From: Riemerella anatipestifer ATCC 11845 = DSM 15868
GTDB taxonomy: Bacteria > Bacteroidota > Bacteroidia > Flavobacteriales > Weeksellaceae
Direction: 5' to 3'
Length of the DNA stretch: 64,000 nt
Assembly: GCF_000252855.1 (NCBI RefSeq)
Contig: NC_017045.1
Span: 310,001 to 374,000, forward strand
The translations under genes and the position numbers were made by a program. The notes beneath the pieces were generated by a model. It saw only the letters and a list, made by a program, of their open reading frames with translations, had not been told where the DNA came from and searched no databases. Numbering within the stretch: position 1 is the first letter of the stretch; each line of letters begins with the position of its first letter. This document shows, one piece after another, positions 51,176-61,100 of the stretch.

Positions 51176-52924
51176 CTAATTTCTCAATTTTAAATGCAAC
51201 TCTTCTAATTGTTCTTCTGCAATGTTGCTTGGAGCATCTATCATGACATCTCTACCGCTATTATTTTTAGGGAAAGCAATGTAATCTCTAATAACTTCAT
51301 TACCATCTAGAATAGCCACTAATCGGTCAAAACCAAAGGCAAGTCCGCCATGAGGTGGAGCTCCATATTTAAAGGCATTCATTAAAAATCCGAATTGTGC
51401 CTCTGCTTCTTCTTCTGTAAAACCTAGCAAATTAAACATTTTAGATTGTAGATTTCGGTCATAAATACGAATAGAACCACCACCAATTTCGTTACCATTA
51501 AGTACTAGGTCATAAGCATTGGCTCTCGCTTTATCAGCTTGATTTTCTAGTAAGTGTAAATCTTCTTTCTTTGGAGAAGTAAATGGATGATGCATTGCGT
51601 GGTAGCGTTGAGTTTCTTCGTCCCATTCCAAAAGAGGGAAGTCTATTACCCAAAGGGGTGCAAATTCATCAGGCTTTCTTAAACCTAATCTGTTACCTAA
51701 TTCCATTCTTAGAGCAGAAAGTTGAGTTCTTACGGTGGAAGCCGTTCCACTCATGATAAGCATTAAATCACCTGCTTTCGCTCCGAATTTTCCAGCAATT
51801 AGTTTTAAATCTTCTTCAGTATAGAATTTATTAACCGAAGAGGTTAGTGTTCCGTCCTCTTGATATTTCACCCAAACCATTCCAGTAGCACCTATCTGTG
51901 GGCGTTTTACCCAATCTATAAGTTCATCTATCTGCTTTCTAGTATAGTTTGCACAGCCCTCTACATTGATACCAACTACCAATTCTGCTTCATCAAATAT
52001 TTTAAAATCTTTTCCTTTAACGATTTCATTTAGTTCAGTAAATACCATTCCAAATCTGATGTCTGGTTTATCGTTACCATACTTCTGCATAGCTTCAGCA
52101 AAGGACATTCTAGGGAATGTTCCGAAATCTTTCCCTGTAACTTTCTTTAGGAGATGAGTCGTCATACCTTCAAACACATTCATAATATCCTCTTGCTCTA
52201 CAAACGCCATTTCACAGTCTATTTGGGTGAATTCAGGCTGTCTATCTGCTCTTAAATCTTCGTCTCTAAAACATTTCACTATTTGGAAATATTTATCCAT
52301 ACCACCTACCATTAGGAGTTGTTTAAAGGTTTGTGGAGACTGCGGTAGCGCATAAAACTGCCCCTCATTCATACGGCTAGGCACTACAAAATCTCTAGCT
52401 CCTTCTGGAGTAGATTTAATGAGTACTGGAGTTTCTACCTCTATGAAACCTTGGTTAGAAAGATAGTTTCTCACCTCTTGTGCCATTTGACTGCGGAAAA
52501 CGAGTTTATTTTTCACAGGTGTTCTTCTAATATCCAAATAGCGATATTTCATTCTAAGTTCTTCACCGCCGTCTGTTTCATCCTCTATGGTAAAAGGCGG
52601 AAGTTGAGATTCATTTAAAATATTTAGTTCTTCTACCAATATTTCTATTTCTCCTGTAGGGATTTTAGGATTTTTGTTACTTCTTTCAATAACCTTTCCT
52701 TTGGCTTGTATTACAAATTCTCTTCCCAATTTTTTAGCTTTCTCTAGTAGCTCTTTAGTAGTTCTTTCCTCATCTAAAACAAGTTGAGTGATACCATAGC
52801 GGTCTCTAAGGTCTATCCAGACTACGAAACCTTTATCTCTTATCGTCTGTACCCAGCCAGAAAGTGTTACGTTTTCATTAAGATTTTTTAGCGAAAGTTC
52901 GCCATTGGTATGTGTTCGGAACAT
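51176..52924 (-). CDS. aspS: Aspartyl-tRNA synthetase
   Basis: Charges tRNA-Asp. At 582 residues it is the bacterial type with the GAD insert. It has an N-terminal OB anticodon-binding domain ([24 protein letters not shown]) and class II motifs (motif 2 [18 protein letters not shown]; motif 3 [16 protein letters not shown]). The gene is intact and convergent with purN. Whether it also charges tRNA-Asn cannot be told from this sequence; asnB next door suggests free asparagine synthesis. Confidence 0.97.
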   Translation of the reverse strand: MFRTHTNGELSLKNLNENVTLSGWVQTIRDKGFVVWIDLRDRYGITQLVLDEERTTKELLEKAKKLGREFVIQAKGKVIERSNKNPKIPTGEIEILVEELNILNESQLPPFTIEDETDGGEELRMKYRYLDIRRTPVKNKLVFRSQMAQEVRNYLSNQGFIEVETPVLIKSTPEGARDFVVPSRMNEGQFYALPQSPQTFKQLLMVGGMDKYFQIVKCFRDEDLRADRQPEFTQIDCEMAFVEQEDIMNVFEGMTTHLLKKVTGKDFGTFPRMSFAEAMQKYGNDKPDIRFGMVFTELNEIVKGKDFKIFDEAELVVGINVEGCANYTRKQIDELIDWVKRPQIGATGMVWVKYQEDGTLTSSVNKFYTEEDLKLIAGKFGAKAGDLMLIMSGTASTVRTQLSALRMELGNRLGLRKPDEFAPLWVIDFPLLEWDEETQRYHAMHHPFTSPKKEDLHLLENQADKARANAYDLVLNGNEIGGGSIRIYDRNLQSKMFNLLGFTEEEAEAQFGFLMNAFKYGAPPHGGLAFGFDRLVAILDGNEVIRDYIAFPKNNSGRDVMIDAPSNIAEEQLEELHLKLRN

Positions 52925-52963
52925 AATATTCTTTAAGTATTATAGTTTATTTTACAATCTGTG

Positions 52964-52971
52964 CAAAGATA
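52964..52971 (-). promoter_or_regulatory. aspS promoter
   Basis: Read on the minus strand as TATCTTTG, 40 bases upstream of the start. Confidence 0.5.
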
Positions 52972-53053
52972 CGGAATTGCCCTCAAAAAATATTTTTCTT
53001 TCACTTTTTTTATTTTTTTTGATTTAAAGAAGGTTTGGTATCGTATAAAATAA

Positions 53054-53084
53054 TAAATTTGTCGTAGATTTATAATTTTAGGAG
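53054..53084 (+). promoter_or_regulatory. asnB promoter and unusual Shine-Dalgarno
   Basis: The -7 element TAAATTTG (53054-53061) has a TTTG at 53034-53037. A clear AGGAG (53080-53084) lies seven bases before the ATG at 53092. Strong SD sites are rare in this phylum, and this is the only obvious one noticed. Confidence 0.55.
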
Positions 53085-53091
53085 AATATAT

Positions 53092-54762
53092 ATGTGTGGA
53101 ATTGTTTGTGCTTTTGATATAAAGCAATCGGCGGAGAGTCTTAGACCTCAGGTATTAGAAATGTCAAAAAAGATACGTCATCGTGGTCCAGATTGGAGTG
53201 GTGTGTATAGTGACGATAAAGTGGTTATCGCTCACGAGCGTCTAGCTATTGTGGATCCTACTTCTGGGAAACAGCCACTGTTCAGTCCTGACGGAAAGTT
53301 GGTTTTAGCTGTAAATGGTGAAATTTATAATCATAGAGAAATTCGTAAAAGATTTGAGGGGAAATATCAGTTTCAAACAGAATCAGACTGTGAAGTTATT
53401 TTGGCTCTTTATCAAGAGAAAGGTAAAGATTTTGTAGATGAACTTAATGGTATTTTTGGATTTGCCCTTTATGATACTGAAAAAGATGAATATTTTATCG
53501 CTCGTGATCATATGGGGATTATTCCTCTGTACATAGGTTGGGATAAAAATGGAACTTTTTATGTAGCTTCGGAACTTAAAGCTTTAGAAGGTTATTGTTC
53601 TAAAATAGAAATATTTCCTCCAGGACATTATTGGCATAGCAAAGATGCTAAGTTTGAACAGTGGTACAAAAGAGAATGGAGAGCGTTTGATAATGTAAAA
53701 GACAATACCACTAATCTATCTGAACTTAGAGATGCTTTGGAAGCTGCTGTTCATCGTCAGTTGATGTCTGATGTACCTTATGGTGTTTTACTTTCAGGTG
53801 GCTTGGACTCTTCCATTACTTCTGCCATAGCTAAAAAATATGCTGCTAAAAGAATAGAAACAGACGACCAATCTGAAGCGTGGTATCCTCAATTACATTC
53901 GTTTGCGGTAGGATTAGAAGGTTCTCCAGACCTCAAAGCAGCGAAAGAAGTAGCAAAGCATATAGGAACCATTCATCACGAAATAAAATTCACAATACAA
54001 GAAGGTTTAGATGCTATAAGAGATGTAATTTATTACCTAGAAACTTATGATATTACCACTGTAAGGGCTTCCACACCAATGTATTTAATGGCAAGAGTAA
54101 TTAAATCTATGGGAATAAAAATGGTACTTTCTGGAGAAGGTTCAGATGAACTTTTTGGAGGTTATCTTTATTTCCATAAAGCTCCGAATGCAGAAGAGTT
54201 TCATAATGAAACGGTAAGAAAACTAGATAAACTTTACCAATACGACTGCTTAAGAGCTAATAAATCTCTTATGGCGTGGGGAATAGAAGGACGAGTACCT
54301 TTTTTAGATAAAGAATTTATGGATGTAGCTATGCGCATTAACCCGAAAGATAAAATGGTTACCCCAGAACGAATGGAAAAGTGGGTACTTAGAAAAGCTT
54401 TTGAAGATGTTTTGCCAGAATCAGTAGCGTGGAGACAGAAAGAGCAGTTTTCTGATGGCGTAGGCTATAGCTGGATAGATAAACTCAAAGAGTTAGTAAA
54501 TGAAAAGGTAACAGATGAACAATTAGCTAATGCTAAGTTTCGTTTTCCTGTACAAACGCCTACTTCTAAAGAAGAGTATTACTATAGAAGTATTTTTGAA
54601 GAGCATTTCCCGTCAGAAGCGGCAGCACTTACTGTTCCGTCTGTACCATCTGTGGCGTGTAGTACACCTACGGCATTGGCTTGGGACGAATCTTTCAAAA
54701 ATATGAACGATCCTTCTGGAAGAGCCGTAGCAAAGGTACATACAGAGGCTTACCGAAAGTAA
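53092..54762 (+). CDS. asnB: Asparagine synthase B (glutamine-hydrolysing)
   Basis: Makes asparagine from aspartate, glutamine and ATP. It has 556 residues. After Met1 the nucleophile Cys2 heads the Ntn glutaminase domain (CGIVCAFD). The ATP-pyrophosphatase loop LSGGLDSSITSA and the downstream MVLSGEGSDELFGGY are intact. The last 40 residues include a Pro/Ser-rich VPSVPSVACSTPTALAWDESF, an AsnB C-terminal tail. A terminator follows 17 bases after the stop. Confidence 0.97.
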   Translation: MCGIVCAFDIKQSAESLRPQVLEMSKKIRHRGPDWSGVYSDDKVVIAHERLAIVDPTSGKQPLFSPDGKLVLAVNGEIYNHREIRKRFEGKYQFQTESDCEVILALYQEKGKDFVDELNGIFGFALYDTEKDEYFIARDHMGIIPLYIGWDKNGTFYVASELKALEGYCSKIEIFPPGHYWHSKDAKFEQWYKREWRAFDNVKDNTTNLSELRDALEAAVHRQLMSDVPYGVLLSGGLDSSITSAIAKKYAAKRIETDDQSEAWYPQLHSFAVGLEGSPDLKAAKEVAKHIGTIHHEIKFTIQEGLDAIRDVIYYLETYDITTVRASTPMYLMARVIKSMGIKMVLSGEGSDELFGGYLYFHKAPNAEEFHNETVRKLDKLYQYDCLRANKSLMAWGIEGRVPFLDKEFMDVAMRINPKDKMVTPERMEKWVLRKAFEDVLPESVAWRQKEQFSDGVGYSWIDKLKELVNEKVTDEQLANAKFRFPVQTPTSKEEYYYRSIFEEHFPSEAAALTVPSVPSVACSTPTALAWDESFKNMNDPSGRAVAKVHTEAYRK

Positions 54763-54778
54763 AGATTTTATTAAAAAT

Positions 54779-54813
54779 AAAAAGGCTTGAAGTACTTACT
54801 TCAAGCCTTTTTT
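54779..54813 (+). terminator. Terminator of asnB
   Basis: AAAGGCTTGAAGT (54781-54793) and ACTTCAAGCCTTT (54798-54810) pair perfectly, followed by T residues. Confidence 0.88.
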
Positions 54814-54888
54814 GGATTTAGGGGTATTTACAAATGTTTTTTATTGCATTTTAGTTCTAAAATAACCTTTACCATTGTAATTTATATT

Positions 54889-55133
54889 TTAATTTTCCCT
54901 AACCTCTAATGATGAAAAACTTATATCCCCATAAACACTATCTTCTTTTTTATAATTAGCTTTATCCAATATTGTTTTTTTGATTATTGAAAAAATGTTT
55001 AGGCTTTTCTTCTCAACTTTATTGCTATTTTCATCTAAAAAATTGCAATATTATCAGAACTATGATAGAGGGTAATTTTATATTTTTTATCAATACACTG
55101 AACATTAAACCCTGTTGAATATCCAACATTTAT
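54889..55133 (-). pseudogene. Remnant of a gene, C-terminal part only
   Basis: On the minus strand a protein-like stretch ends at the TAA at 54889: first VGYSTGFNVQCIDKKYKITLYHSSDNIAIF, then after a shift LDENSNKVEKKSLNIFSIIKKTILDKANYKK and EDSVYGDISFSSLEVREN. The break is at the A run 55037-55042; one more A would join the frames. Upstream, a stop at 55134 ends the open frame. Codon use looks like a real gene. I do not recognise the family. The rest of the 559-base gap (54763-55321) shows only the terminator. Confidence 0.5.
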
Positions 55134-55321
55134 TTATAAAAGTATCCTTTTGAGATATGCCACCTCAAAATATGTTAGTATTGCAACTTAGGATAAACAA
55201 GAAAATTAAAAATGAGCAAATTATTTTTAATAAGTTTTGATTACAAACAAAAGAGAAAGTATTTTAACTCTCTATTATTCCCCCAATTCCATCTTTTAAA
55301 AAGGTTATATTGGTAAAAATT

Positions 55322-56133
55322 CTAATATTTTTCTTCGGAATAGACTTGCTTCCCTAACCAATATAATTCATGTTTTCTAAAATTAATGTTATCATCCAAA
55401 ACATTATGGACAAAATCTACAAGTTCTGATATTCTCTCTGGTTGTGTGATTCTTACTCGTGTTTCAAAATTTGATGTAAAACCTTTCGTTGTAAAATTCA
55501 AAGATCCCATATAGGCTATTTTCCTATCAATAATATAAATTTTTGAATGAATAAACATCTTCTCTCCATAATTATCTCTTAAATATTTGAAATTCAATTT
55601 TTCAGAATAATCAACTTATAAATTTCAATCTTTTCAATCTTAGATTTTATTTGCCATAATTTATAGCTCAAAAAAGAAAGAAAAAAAGAAAACATAATAA
55701 AGCCAAACGACAACACAGTGAAATCTTTGTTCAATAGTTTCACTATCCCACTACTAAAAAACACACAAGCGATACTAAATACAGCAATTAATAAAAATAA
55801 ATATAAATTCTTCTTTTTTTCTTTTTTTTCCTTCTTCTTAATATCCGTTTCCTTATTTTGATGAATTAATTTTCTAAGAACTGTTTTATACTGTCTGTCA
55901 TTTAAATCACTAAATCCCAACCTTACATTTACATTCCTATTTTTCAAAACAAATAAATCATCTAATTTACTTTCATCTATATATGGAGAAATAATTAGCA
56001 CCTCGCTTTTTGCATTCAACAAATCATCTTGTAATTGTTTACCTGAACTTTGACCTATATAAATCTCTATGGCTTCATTATTTCCTAAATTGTTTCTGAA
56101 ATAAAAGTTTCTTTTTGTCTCTTTTGTTTCCAT
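55322..56133 (-). pseudogene. Phospholipase-D-like protein with two membrane segments, frameshifted
   Basis: Two overlapping frames form one gene. The N-terminal part (179 codons) has SEVLIISPYIDESKLDDLF, a Lys-rich stretch and two hydrophobic helices (LYLFLLIAVFSIACVFFSSG; LSFGFIMFSFFLSFLSYKLW). The C-terminal part (91 codons) has the HKD-type motif IHSKIYIIDRKIAYMGSLNFT. At 55616-55617 one missing base separates them; restoring it gives EIYKVDYSEKLNFKYL across the joint. The full protein would be about 270 residues with a single PLD motif, so it probably dimerises. Such proteins can be lipases or nucleases. Confidence 0.7.
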
Positions 56134-56199
56134 TTTTTGATTTAATAATCGTCTTATAGAATTTCTATCAACAAATAAAAATTAGTAAAAAATATAAAA

Positions 56200-57135
56200 C
56201 TACAACATTTTCAAATTATTTACCTCAAGTTCGGTAAGGATACGCCAATGTCCTCTTTTGATATTTTTCTTGGTGAGCCCTGCAAACATCACTCTATCTA
56301 ACGCCTCAACTTCGTAGCCTAACCTTTGGAATATCCTCCTAATCACTCTATTCCAACCGATATGAATTTCTATCCCAATTTCATTTTTAGGTTTACCGTC
56401 TATATAAGAAATGCTATCCACCTCTGCAACACCTTCTTCCAATCTAATCCCTTTGGCTATAATCGCCATATCTTCGCCTGTAAGCTTTCTGTCTAAGGTA
56501 ACATGGTAAATTTTCTTGATATTGAAAGATGGGTGGGTAAGTTTCTTGGTAAGATGCCCATCATTGGTGAGTAGAATAACGCCCGTTGTTTGCCTATCCA
56601 AACGTCCCACAGGGAAAATTCTATATGGAGAAGCATTTGCCGTTAAATCCATTACTGTTTTTCTAGCTTTCTCATCTTTTGTGGTAGAGATGTAGCCTTT
56701 AGGTTTGTTGAGAAGTACATACACAGGCTTTTCAGGTGTAATGCTTTGTCCATCAAAAACCACTTTATCTGTCTTTTGCACTTGATAGCCTAGTTCGGTT
56801 ACTACTTTACCATTGATTTCAACTAAACCTTGCTGTATCAATTCGTCAGCCTCTCGTCTGCTACAAATCCCTGAATTAGCAATATATTTATTAAGTCTAA
56901 TGGTGTCTTTAGGCTGTTGTACAAGTTTATTTATTCTTCTTTTTTGGACAAAAGCTCTAGCTCTGTCGGCTTCTTTATCATCAAATCTTCTTCCGCCTCT
57001 ACGGTCTCCTTTTACATATTTATCTCTAGAATCAAAATCTCTACCTCCTAATTTTGAGCCACGAGAGTTCTCAGTATTCCCTCTTTTTTGATTTGTTCTT
57101 GATTTTCCTGAAAAATTTTTGCGTTCTCTGCTCAT
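56200..57135 (-). CDS. rluB: Ribosomal large-subunit pseudouridine synthase, RluB/RsuA type
   Basis: A 311-residue RNA modification enzyme converting uridine to pseudouridine, likely in 23S rRNA. A disordered Arg/Lys/Gly-rich tail (about 1-75) is followed by an S4 domain (IRLNKYIANSGICSRREADELI, about 79-125) and the catalytic domain with Asp180 in VGRLDRQTTGVILL. Basic N-terminal tails are common in Bacteroidota versions. The target site (RluB, RluF or RsuA) cannot be told from the sequence, so the symbol is a best fit. Confidence 0.85.
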   Translation of the reverse strand: MSRERKNFSGKSRTNQKRGNTENSRGSKLGGRDFDSRDKYVKGDRRGGRRFDDKEADRARAFVQKRRINKLVQQPKDTIRLNKYIANSGICSRREADELIQQGLVEINGKVVTELGYQVQKTDKVVFDGQSITPEKPVYVLLNKPKGYISTTKDEKARKTVMDLTANASPYRIFPVGRLDRQTTGVILLTNDGHLTKKLTHPSFNIKKIYHVTLDRKLTGEDMAIIAKGIRLEEGVAEVDSISYIDGKPKNEIGIEIHIGWNRVIRRIFQRLGYEVEALDRVMFAGLTKKNIKRGHWRILTELEVNNLKML

Positions 57136-57157
57136 ATTTGTAACTAATTATGTTTTG

Positions 57158-57165
57158 CAAAGATA
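57158..57165 (-). promoter_or_regulatory. rluB promoter
   Basis: Read on the minus strand as TATCTTTG, 23 bases upstream of the start. Confidence 0.5.
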
Positions 57166-57304
57166 CAATTTTTTAGAGGTTATTAGAGGCTACTTATAAA
57201 ATAGATGTTTGTATAAAATAATTGGATAGAGTTTTTATCATTAAATTCCACTAAAACCTGTAACATTTTTGATAATAAAGATACTTATACAAGAAAAAAT
57301 TATT

Positions 57305-58180
57305 ATGAACTTGAAAATTTCAAATTTAACTAAAGCTTATAGCAATGGAGTAAAAGCCCTTAATGGAGTTAATTTAGAAATAGGGAGCGGAATGTTTGGG
57401 CTATTAGGACCTAATGGCGCTGGTAAATCATCTTTAATGAGGACTATTGCTACCTTACAAATGCCTGATGAAGGCGAAATTTATTTTGGAGACATCAATG
57501 TTTTAGAGGACAAAATGGCCCTGAGAAAGGTACTGGGCTATCTTCCGCAAGAGTTTGGAGTTTATCCTAATATGTCGGCTCAAAGTTTATTAGATTATTT
57601 TGCTCGTTTAAAAGGAATTACCAATGCTTCCGAAAGAGAATCTATGATTAAAGAGGTACTACAAATTACCAATTTGTACGATGTGAAAGATAAAAGTGTG
57701 AGTGGATATTCTGGCGGTATGAAACAAAGATTTGGTATTGCTCAATTATTACTTAATAATCCTCAACTGATTATAGTAGATGAACCTACGGCAGGGCTAG
57801 ACCCTTCAGAAAGAAGTCGTTTCCTTAATGTTTTGAGAGAAATCGGGACTAAGCATACCGTTATATTTTCTACCCATATAGTAGATGATGTAAGAGAGCT
57901 TTGTAATGATTTGGCGGTACTTAACGGCGGAAAGATACTTTTTAGAGGAACACCTAAGCAAGGGGAAGAAATGCTGAAAGGAAAAGTGTGGAGCCGTATT
58001 ATCAACCGAGAGGATTATGATGATTTTAATGAAAAATACAACTTGCTTTCCTCCAAATTTAATGAAGATAATACACTCAACATAAGGGTTTATGCTGAAC
58101 AGCAACCTCATGAAACCTTTGAGGAAGTGAAGCCTATGTTAGAAGATGTTTATTTTGTTTCACTAAAAAACGACCTATAG
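57305..58180 (+). CDS. ABC transporter ATP-binding protein
   Basis: A 291-residue ATPase. The start MNLKISNLTKAYSNGV at 57305 is preferred. Walker A GPNGAGKSS (35-43), the signature SGYSGGMKQR, Walker B LIIVDEPTAGLDP and the switch His in FSTHIVDD are all present. The next gene, its permease, starts four bases after the stop, so the two form a transporter operon. Substrate unknown; the partner's peptidase domain suggests a link to protein or peptide handling. Confidence 0.93.
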   Translation: MNLKISNLTKAYSNGVKALNGVNLEIGSGMFGLLGPNGAGKSSLMRTIATLQMPDEGEIYFGDINVLEDKMALRKVLGYLPQEFGVYPNMSAQSLLDYFARLKGITNASERESMIKEVLQITNLYDVKDKSVSGYSGGMKQRFGIAQLLLNNPQLIIVDEPTAGLDPSERSRFLNVLREIGTKHTVIFSTHIVDDVRELCNDLAVLNGGKILFRGTPKQGEEMLKGKVWSRIINREDYDDFNEKYNLLSSKFNEDNTLNIRVYAEQQPHETFEEVKPMLEDVYFVSLKNDL

Positions 58181-58184
58181 GCTT

Positions 58185-61100
58185 ATGAAAACGATTTTTA
58201 TATTTGAACTTAAAAGATGGCTGAAAAATTGGGTACTCTACCTCTATTTACTTATTTTCTTCTCTTTAGGGTTTTTAATATCTGCGATGGCGTTAGGCTA
58301 TTTTGATAATTTGTCTGCCACCACTTCATCTAATAGGTTCGTAAACTCGGCTTTGAGCCTTAACGGATTATTGGGACAGCTAGGAACTTTTATCAATTTT
58401 ATTATCCCTGCAGTAGTGGGTGCTACAGTATATAGAGATTATAAGTACAACTTTCATAGTATATTTTACGCTTATCCGTTCAGTAAATCTAGCTATATTT
58501 TGGGTAAGTTTTCAAGTGGAATACTCGTAACGATATTGATTTCCTTATCAATAGGTGCGGCGTTTTTATTAGCTTCTGTGTTGCCTTTCGCAAACAAAGA
58601 TTTGTTAGCTCCTATTGATTTTTTTGCCTATATACAGCCTTATCTTTTGTTTATTATTCCTAATATATTTGTGATAGGAGCTTTTGTTTTTGCGTTGGTA
58701 ACTTTAACGAGAAATGAATACATCGGTTTTGTTTTTGTGATAATTCTGATACTGTTTCAGTCGTTTATTTATAATATGACCAATGATGTAGATGATAAAT
58801 TTTGGGTAAGTTTGCTGGACCCTTATGGTGCTATATCACTAGAATACCTTACAGAATACTGGACGATTGAAGAGCAGAATACTCTGCTTATCCCTTTCAA
58901 GAGCGCCTTGCTTTACAATAGACTTGTATGGGTTGGTCTAGGGATTTTGGTTTTTGTGGCTACCTATTTTATATTCTCGTTTAACTACACAGTGCCTAGT
59001 TTTCTTGGTAAAAAGAAGAAAGCACAAAGATTTACAAAGAATAATTTTGGAGGAATAGTTAAAATCAATTTGCCTAAAGTAAGTTATCATTACGATTTTT
59101 GGAACAGTTTTAAAACAGCCATAAGCTTATCTAAATTCGAGTTTAAGCTCATTGTAAAGAACAGAATTTTTCTTGTTTTTATTACAATACTTATGTTGTT
59201 TATTGTATTTTCGGGTTATACCTTAGGGCAAGAGTTATTTGGAACTAGAACTTATCCTGTAACTTGGAAAGTTATAGGTATGGCTAAAGGGCTTCTTGAA
59301 GTATTTTTGTTGTTAATCATTTATTTATTCGCAGGAATTAGTCTTAATAATGCTTCTAATTTTAGAATTAATCATTTGGTAGATAGTACTCCTGTTCCTA
59401 ATTGGGTGCTTTTGATGTCTAAAGTTTTAGGACTTATAAAAATGGTGATACTTATTATGCTAGTAAGTATTACGTCAGGAATGCTGATTCAGTCTTATTA
59501 TGGCTATTTTAAATTTGAGATAGGTCAATACCTTATAACTTTCTTAGGTTTAGAGTTATTGTATTACGTTATTGTCATCTTATATGCTGTATTTATACAA
59601 GGATTTTTCAAAAACTATCTTGTTGGCTTTTTTGTAATTATCCTAAGTATGATGTATCCACTCATATTTTCTAGGATAGGGCTAGAGCATAAATTTTATT
59701 ATTTTAATAGTTCGGGAGGCGGTTATAGCTATTCTGATATGAATGTTTTTGGGGTTTATAGAACTTACCTTTACTATAAGTTGTATTGGTTGCTGTTTTG
59801 TGGCGTTCTGTATCTGCTCACTTTAGCCTTTTGGAGACGAGGCATTTTCTCTGGAGCTAAAGAGAGAATAAAAATATTTTTCTCAAGAGTAAAACAAACC
59901 AATATAGCTATTCCTATTGTATTGTTTTTGGTTTCATTTTTAGGACTAGGATATGCTTTTTATTATCAAGCCGTAAAGCTAGAACCTTATTATTCTAGGC
60001 AAGAAGAAGAAAAGATGATGATAGATTATGAAAAACAGTACAAAAAATACGAAAACTATCCACAACCAAGAATTGTAGATGTTAAAGTAGATATGGCTAT
60101 TTTCCCTAAAGAAAGAAACTATAAAGCCACCGCAGAATATACTTTGGTTAATAAGACTGAAAAAGCAATAGATAGCCTATTCGTAAACTATGATAATAAT
60201 CTTAAAGAGATTAACTTTAACACTGCCTCTCATTTGGTACATAAAGATAGTGTAAAATATTTTGACATTTATAAACTTAAAACGCCATTACAACCAGGAG
60301 AATCAATTAAAGTTAATTTTATGGTTCAGAATAAGCCTAACACTTGGCTCAAAGACAGGTCGCCTATATTGGAGAATGGTACTTTTATCAATAATTCTAT
60401 TTTTCCTAGTTTTGGTTATAATGCTAGTGCAGAGATAAAGGATAATGATATTAGAAAAAAATATCATCTCCCTGATACCGAAATTATGGCAGACCCTAAA
60501 AATCTGAAAGCAAGAGAAAATACCTACATTGCAACAGATTCGGATTGGATAAACTTTGAGGCTACGGTAAGCACTTCAGCAGACCAAATTGCTATTGCGC
60601 CTGGCTATCTTCAAAAAGAATGGTCAAAAAATGGCAGGCGCTATTTCCATTATAAAATGGATAAAAAAATGCTTAATTTCTATGCCTTTAATTCGGGAAG
60701 ATATGAAGTTAAAAAGGAAAAATATAACGGAATTAATTATGAAATCTACTATCATAAAGGACACGAATACAACCTTGATAGGATGATGGAAGCAATGAAA
60801 AAATCTATTAAATACTATTCTGAAAACTTTAGTCCTTATCAGCATAAACAAGCGAGGATTATAGAGTTTCCTAAAACCGAAGGTACTTTTGCGCAAGCAT
60901 TTGCCAATACGATGCCTTTCTCCGAGGGTATAGGTTTTATAGCGATGGTGGATTTAGATAATCCTAATTCTGTGGACTATCCATTCTCTGTAGTTTCTCA
61001 CGAAATGGCTCATCAATGGTGGGCTCATCAGGTTATAGGGGCTAATACTAAAGGTTCCACACTTTTATCGGAATCTTTATCAGAATACAGTTCTTTAAAA

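Noticed and set aside
54763-55321. A full gene or RNA in the gap after asnB
   Set aside because: Only the terminator and a C-terminal remnant with a frameshift and upstream stop can be supported.
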